From contig CALCBC010000071.1 of assembly GCA_937898525.1 (NCBI GenBank), forward strand, positions 1 to 17,713: 17,713 nt of DNA, given 5' to 3'. Position numbers and translations under genes: made by a program. This DNA comes from an uncultured Sphingomonadales bacterium (lineage in GTDB: Bacteria > Pseudomonadota > Alphaproteobacteria > Sphingomonadales > Sphingomonadaceae). Under the pieces are notes generated by a model that worked only from the letters and a program-made list of their open reading frames with translations, was not told where the DNA came from and did no database searches. Shown here one piece after another: positions 14,942-17,713 of this stretch (within the stretch, counting starts at the first letter, position 1; each line of letters opens with the position of its first letter).

Positions 14942-16900
14942 TCACAGCCCCTGGCACACGTTCTGGTCGGCCGTGTCGAGGAACGGCGCGAACGGGCAGT
15001 TCACGTAGCGCAGCCGCGCCTGCCGGCCGGCGCCGAGGTTGATCACGATCTGGTCGGCGCGCATCGCCGGCGGGGCGTTGCCGAATCCGCCGAGCCGCGC
15101 ACCGGCGTTGTGCAGCCCGAGGAAGCTGACCATGTCGTCCTGGTCGATCCCGTCGCCCGAGACACCGAGCCCTCCGACGAGTTGTCCGCCGCGATAGACC
15201 GGGACCGAACCGGGGAAAATCTGGATGCCGTTCTGCAGTCGGTTCTGCCCCGGCGCGACCTCGGGCAGCGCGGTGCAGCGTGGCGGCGTGTCGGTCGCCG
15301 AGGCGCCGGTGACAAACGCGAGGTGCTGGGCGAGATTGCCGAGAACGAGAGCCGACTGCAGCCCGGTCGAAAACGGGTTGAACTGTGCAATCGGGCGCGA
15401 GAACGGGCCCGGCGGGCGACCGACCTCGCCATCGGGGAAGTAGGGCCGCGACAGGTTGCCGCCCGAGCGATCGGCAAAGGCGTGCGTGCCGGTCAGCGCG
15501 GAGGGGCCGAGGAAGGCTTGCGCGTTGGCGAGGAACTGCGGCGCCTCGCCTCCGGCGCCGGCGAGCTGGGCGGCCGCGAACGGTCCCGAGAAGAAGTTGG
15601 CGGTGCGCGCCTTCTGCAGGCTGACGTCGATGCCGAACATCGGCGCATCGGGCGAGCGGACGATGCCGAGCACCTGGCCTCGCGTGTCGACCAGCGAGAT
15701 CGTCACCTGTGCGCGGCTGTCGAGCGGCTGGCGGATCTGTGCGCGGGCGCGGCTCATCACCGCGAAGGCCTCTTCGAGGATCGCGCGCGCCTCGGCGGCG
15801 GTCAGCGGCTGCGGGACGTCGCCGGCATCGGTCCCGGCGCGGATCGGGAAGCGCGGGGCGCCGGCACCGTCGGTGAGTACGAAGGCGTCGCGGTTTGCGA
15901 ACTCGGCGGCGGTGGCGGGGCGCACGCCAGAGGCCTCGGTGCCGTAGGCCGCGCCGGCCAGCAGCACTGCCGCCGGGTAGTAGCCGGTGACCGGGACGAG
16001 GTCGCCGCGCGCATCGGCCGCTGCGAAAGTCGCGCCGGCAACCGCGGCGAGCGAGCTGTAGGCCGCGTCCGAATAGCGCAGCGCGGTCCCGTCGACGAAG
16101 ATGCGCTCGGCGCGGATCTCCGCCGGCGCCTCGAAGCCGACCGTGCCGGCGAGCGCGATCAGTTCGTCGACGTCGTTCTCGACGTCGAGCACGTTCGAGT
16201 CGAAGCCGTAGACCCCGTCGGCAATCGCACCGACGCCGCCGACCACCACGCCGTTCTTGTACAGCGGGAAGCCGCCCGGGTCGGCCGAGAGGCCGAGCGG
16301 CGAGCGCTTGGGCCCGATCATCGCCCCGCCGGGTCCACCGAGCCGCGCCGACAGGTCCGAGCACGGCAGCTGGCTGAACTGCACGCCGAACAGCGGCCCG
16401 CTCTCGAGCCCGGCGGTGGTCGGCGCCGGCGGGAAGTGCGGCTGCACGATCATGCTCGCGGTGCGGGTCGAGAAGGCGTTGCCGCTACTGGAGAGATAGG
16501 CGCCGGTAATCGCCTTGGCGATCGCCGCGGCCTCGGAGGGAACGTCGAGCCCCTGGACGTCGGCGTTGGCGCCGTTGGGCGCATCGGGAATGGCCGCGGT
16601 CGCCGGCGCGCCGTCCATGCGGAACACCGCGAGCACGTTGCCGACCCGGTCGACCACCGCGATCGTCGCCGGCCGCCCCAGCGCATCGGCCTGCGCCACC
16701 GCCTGGGCGACGACTCGGCCGACGTCGGCGGCGCTCAGCGAAAGCTGGGCGGGAGCGACGTAGTTGTTCGTCGGCGCGGGCGCGGGGGCCGGCGTCGGCG
16801 CCGGGGTACCGCCACCTCCGCTGCCGCCCGAACTGCCGCCGCAACCCGAGAGCACGAGCGCCGCGGCCGAGACCAGGCCGGTGATCCGCCGGGGCCGCAT
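14942..16900 (-). CDS. Lipoprotein with two GlcG/HbpS-like (DUF336) domains
   Basis: The 652-residue product begins MRPRRITGLVSAAALVLSGC, a lipoprotein signal with lipobox LSGC, then a Gly/Ser and Ala/Pro tether. Two GlcG/HbpS-type folds follow. The first starts LSLSAADVGRVVAQAVAQA and contains IAVVDRVGNVLAVFRMDGA and later GGFPLYKNGVVVGGVGAI. The second starts LTAAEARAILEEAFAVMSRA and contains ISLVDTRGQVLGIVRSPDA, and later GSVPVYRGGQLVGGLGVSGDG. HbpS-family proteins bind haem or small ligands and often form oligomers, but no haem ligand can be pointed to here. Cys pairs near the C-terminus (NCPF...NVC) could form a disulphide. Its ATG overlaps the preceding stop (TGATG). A periplasmic or outer-membrane accessory of the cytochrome system is likely; its exact role is unknown. 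Confidence 0.78.
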   Translation of the reverse strand: MRPRRITGLVSAAALVLSGCGGSSGGSGGGGTPAPTPAPAPAPTNNYVAPAQLSLSAADVGRVVAQAVAQADALGRPATIAVVDRVGNVLAVFRMDGAPATAAIPDAPNGANADVQGLDVPSEAAAIAKAITGAYLSSSGNAFSTRTASMIVQPHFPPAPTTAGLESGPLFGVQFSQLPCSDLSARLGGPGGAMIGPKRSPLGLSADPGGFPLYKNGVVVGGVGAIADGVYGFDSNVLDVENDVDELIALAGTVGFEAPAEIRAERIFVDGTALRYSDAAYSSLAAVAGATFAAADARGDLVPVTGYYPAAVLLAGAAYGTEASGVRPATAAEFANRDAFVLTDGAGAPRFPIRAGTDAGDVPQPLTAAEARAILEEAFAVMSRARAQIRQPLDSRAQVTISLVDTRGQVLGIVRSPDAPMFGIDVSLQKARTANFFSGPFAAAQLAGAGGEAPQFLANAQAFLGPSALTGTHAFADRSGGNLSRPYFPDGEVGRPPGPFSRPIAQFNPFSTGLQSALVLGNLAQHLAFVTGASATDTPPRCTALPEVAPGQNRLQNGIQIFPGSVPVYRGGQLVGGLGVSGDGIDQDDMVSFLGLHNAGARLGGFGNAPPAMRADQIVINLGAGRQARLRYVNCPFAPFLDTADQNVCQGL

Positions 16901-17713
16901 CAGCGCAGCATCCCGATTGCCCCGGCCGCCTGGCCGAGCGCGGCGCGGAAGCGCACCGGGTTGTAACTCTCGGGGCTGCGCACGGCCTCGTAGGCGCGGT
17001 TGATGTCGGCGCGGATTCCCGCCGCGGCCCCGACGGTCACCCGTCCTTCGCGCACCAGCGCGTTGAGCAGCGTATCGACGGCCATGACCGCCTGCGCCGA
17101 TCCTGCATAGTCGGTGAATCGCGGGCTCGTCGTCCGGTCGGCGATCGCGGCGATGACCATGAACGCATCGCCCCCCGCGCCACTGGCCAGCGCGCCCGAC
17201 AACGCCGCTGCGGCGCTTTCGAGCCGCGCCGCTGCGGCTTCGGCGCGCGCGCGGCCCTCGCCCATCGCCGCATGGAACGCGCGCACCGCCGCGTCGAAGT
17301 TCGCCGCCTCGTCCGGGGCGAGCACGCGCGAGACGGCCGAGAGCATGATCATGTTCTCGTCGTTGAACGGCGGCTGCCCGAACGGGATCGCCCGCGCCGG
17401 GTTGGCCTCGAAAGTCAGGCGCCGCTCGGGCCCGTCGGCGATCTGCCGGTGGCAGCTGTGGCAGTCGTAGAAGTAGAACTCGGGGAAGATGCCCTCGGTG
17501 CCGAAGCCCGGCCGGGCGAACAGGTCGGCCTGGCGCCGCACCGCCTCGGCCTGTCCGACCGCCCACAGCCGTACGCTGTCGGTTCGGCCCTTGCGCTGGA
17601 GGTAATCGGCGTCCTCGTCGTGGTGCTGCTGCAGCGCGCTGAACAGGTCGAGCTCGAAGGTGATCCGCGGGTGGCCGGCGGCCATCATCCGGTGAGTGAC
17701 GAACTGGTTGCCG
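16900..17713 (-). CDS. Cytochrome c family protein, C-terminal part (5' end outside window)
   Basis: The frame is open to the right edge, so only about the last 271 residues are visible. The segment starts NQFVTHRMMAAGHPRITFEL, a motif I associate with cytochrome c554-like multihaem proteins where an AAGHPR stretch precedes a haem. One haem c motif, CHSCH, is encoded at 17449-17463 in FYFYDCHSCHRQ. The roughly 185 residues after it are Ala-rich and helical with no further CxxCH. The missing N-terminal part probably holds more haems and a signal peptide. It is the first visible gene of the minus-strand operon and its TGA overlaps the next ATG. It probably exchanges electrons with the downstream decaheme (inferred). 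Confidence 0.72.
   Translation of the reverse strand, partial: GNQFVTHRMMAAGHPRITFELDLFSALQQHHDEDADYLQRKGRTDSVRLWAVGQAEAVRRQADLFARPGFGTEGIFPEFYFYDCHSCHRQIADGPERRLTFEANPARAIPFGQPPFNDENMIMLSAVSRVLAPDEAANFDAAVRAFHAAMGEGRARAEAAAARLESAAAALSGALASGAGGDAFMVIAAIADRTTSPRFTDYAGSAQAVMAVDTLLNALVREGRVTVGAAAGIRADINRAYEAVRSPESYNPVRFRAALGQAAGAIGMLR

Noticed and set aside
12823..16966. Long plus-strand frames opposite the barrel and lipoprotein genes
   Set aside because: They mirror the minus-strand codon pattern and show no recognisable domain; the minus-strand genes have signal sequences and domain repeats.
1..17713. CRISPR array, rRNA or tRNA genes
   Set aside because: No regularly spaced direct repeats and no conserved rRNA or tRNA segments were seen on either strand.

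Overview
The window is GC-rich (roughly 70 percent by eye) and reads as a proteobacterial chromosome. Gene style, GC-rich hairpin repeats between genes and a CcmI-like TPR protein suggest an alphaproteobacterium, most likely Sphingomonadales, but no marker gene proves this.

Left edge (1-2564): the 3' end of a TolC/NodT-family outer-membrane efflux gene, a small unknown helical protein, the surviving C-terminal part of an McrC restriction subunit (truncated, with a probable catalytic Asp-to-Asn change), and a minus-strand CcmI/CycH-like TPR protein that may help c-type cytochrome maturation.

Centre (2565-8791): a compact plus-strand operon of four genes. (1) A cytoplasmic fusion of an FAD/NAD(P)H oxidoreductase, two cyclic-nucleotide-binding domains and a 16-cysteine, four-[4Fe-4S] ferredoxin module. 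(2) A five-helix membrane cytochrome b with two histidine pairs spaced by 14. (3) An FHA-like domain, one membrane helix and a periplasmic decaheme cytochrome c in one chain. (4) A CpdA-like cyclic-nucleotide phosphodiesterase. A 24-bp perfect inverted repeat with T-runs on both sides (8870-8929) separates this operon from the next, convergent one.

Right part (8942-17713, minus strand, read from high to low coordinates): the 3' part of a cytochrome c family gene, a lipoprotein with two GlcG/HbpS-like domains, a hairpin-rich repeat, an outer-membrane beta-barrel, and a 1335-residue fusion of a decaheme cytochrome with an LVIVD-type beta-propeller. Two of these junctions are TGATG stop/start overlaps.

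Together the convergent operons encode a plausible electron path from cytoplasmic NAD(P)H through FAD and Fe-S clusters, a membrane diheme cytochrome b and a periplasmic decaheme to a second large decaheme with a barrel partner at the outer membrane, or the reverse. Its layout recalls porin-cytochrome conduits for extracellular electron transfer, but I recognise no MtrA/MtrB/MtrC or other named system. The unusual part is built-in signalling: cyclic-nucleotide domains inside the electron-input enzyme, an FHA-like domain on the membrane decaheme, and a cyclic-nucleotide phosphodiesterase in the same operon. The substrate and electron direction are not visible in the sequence.
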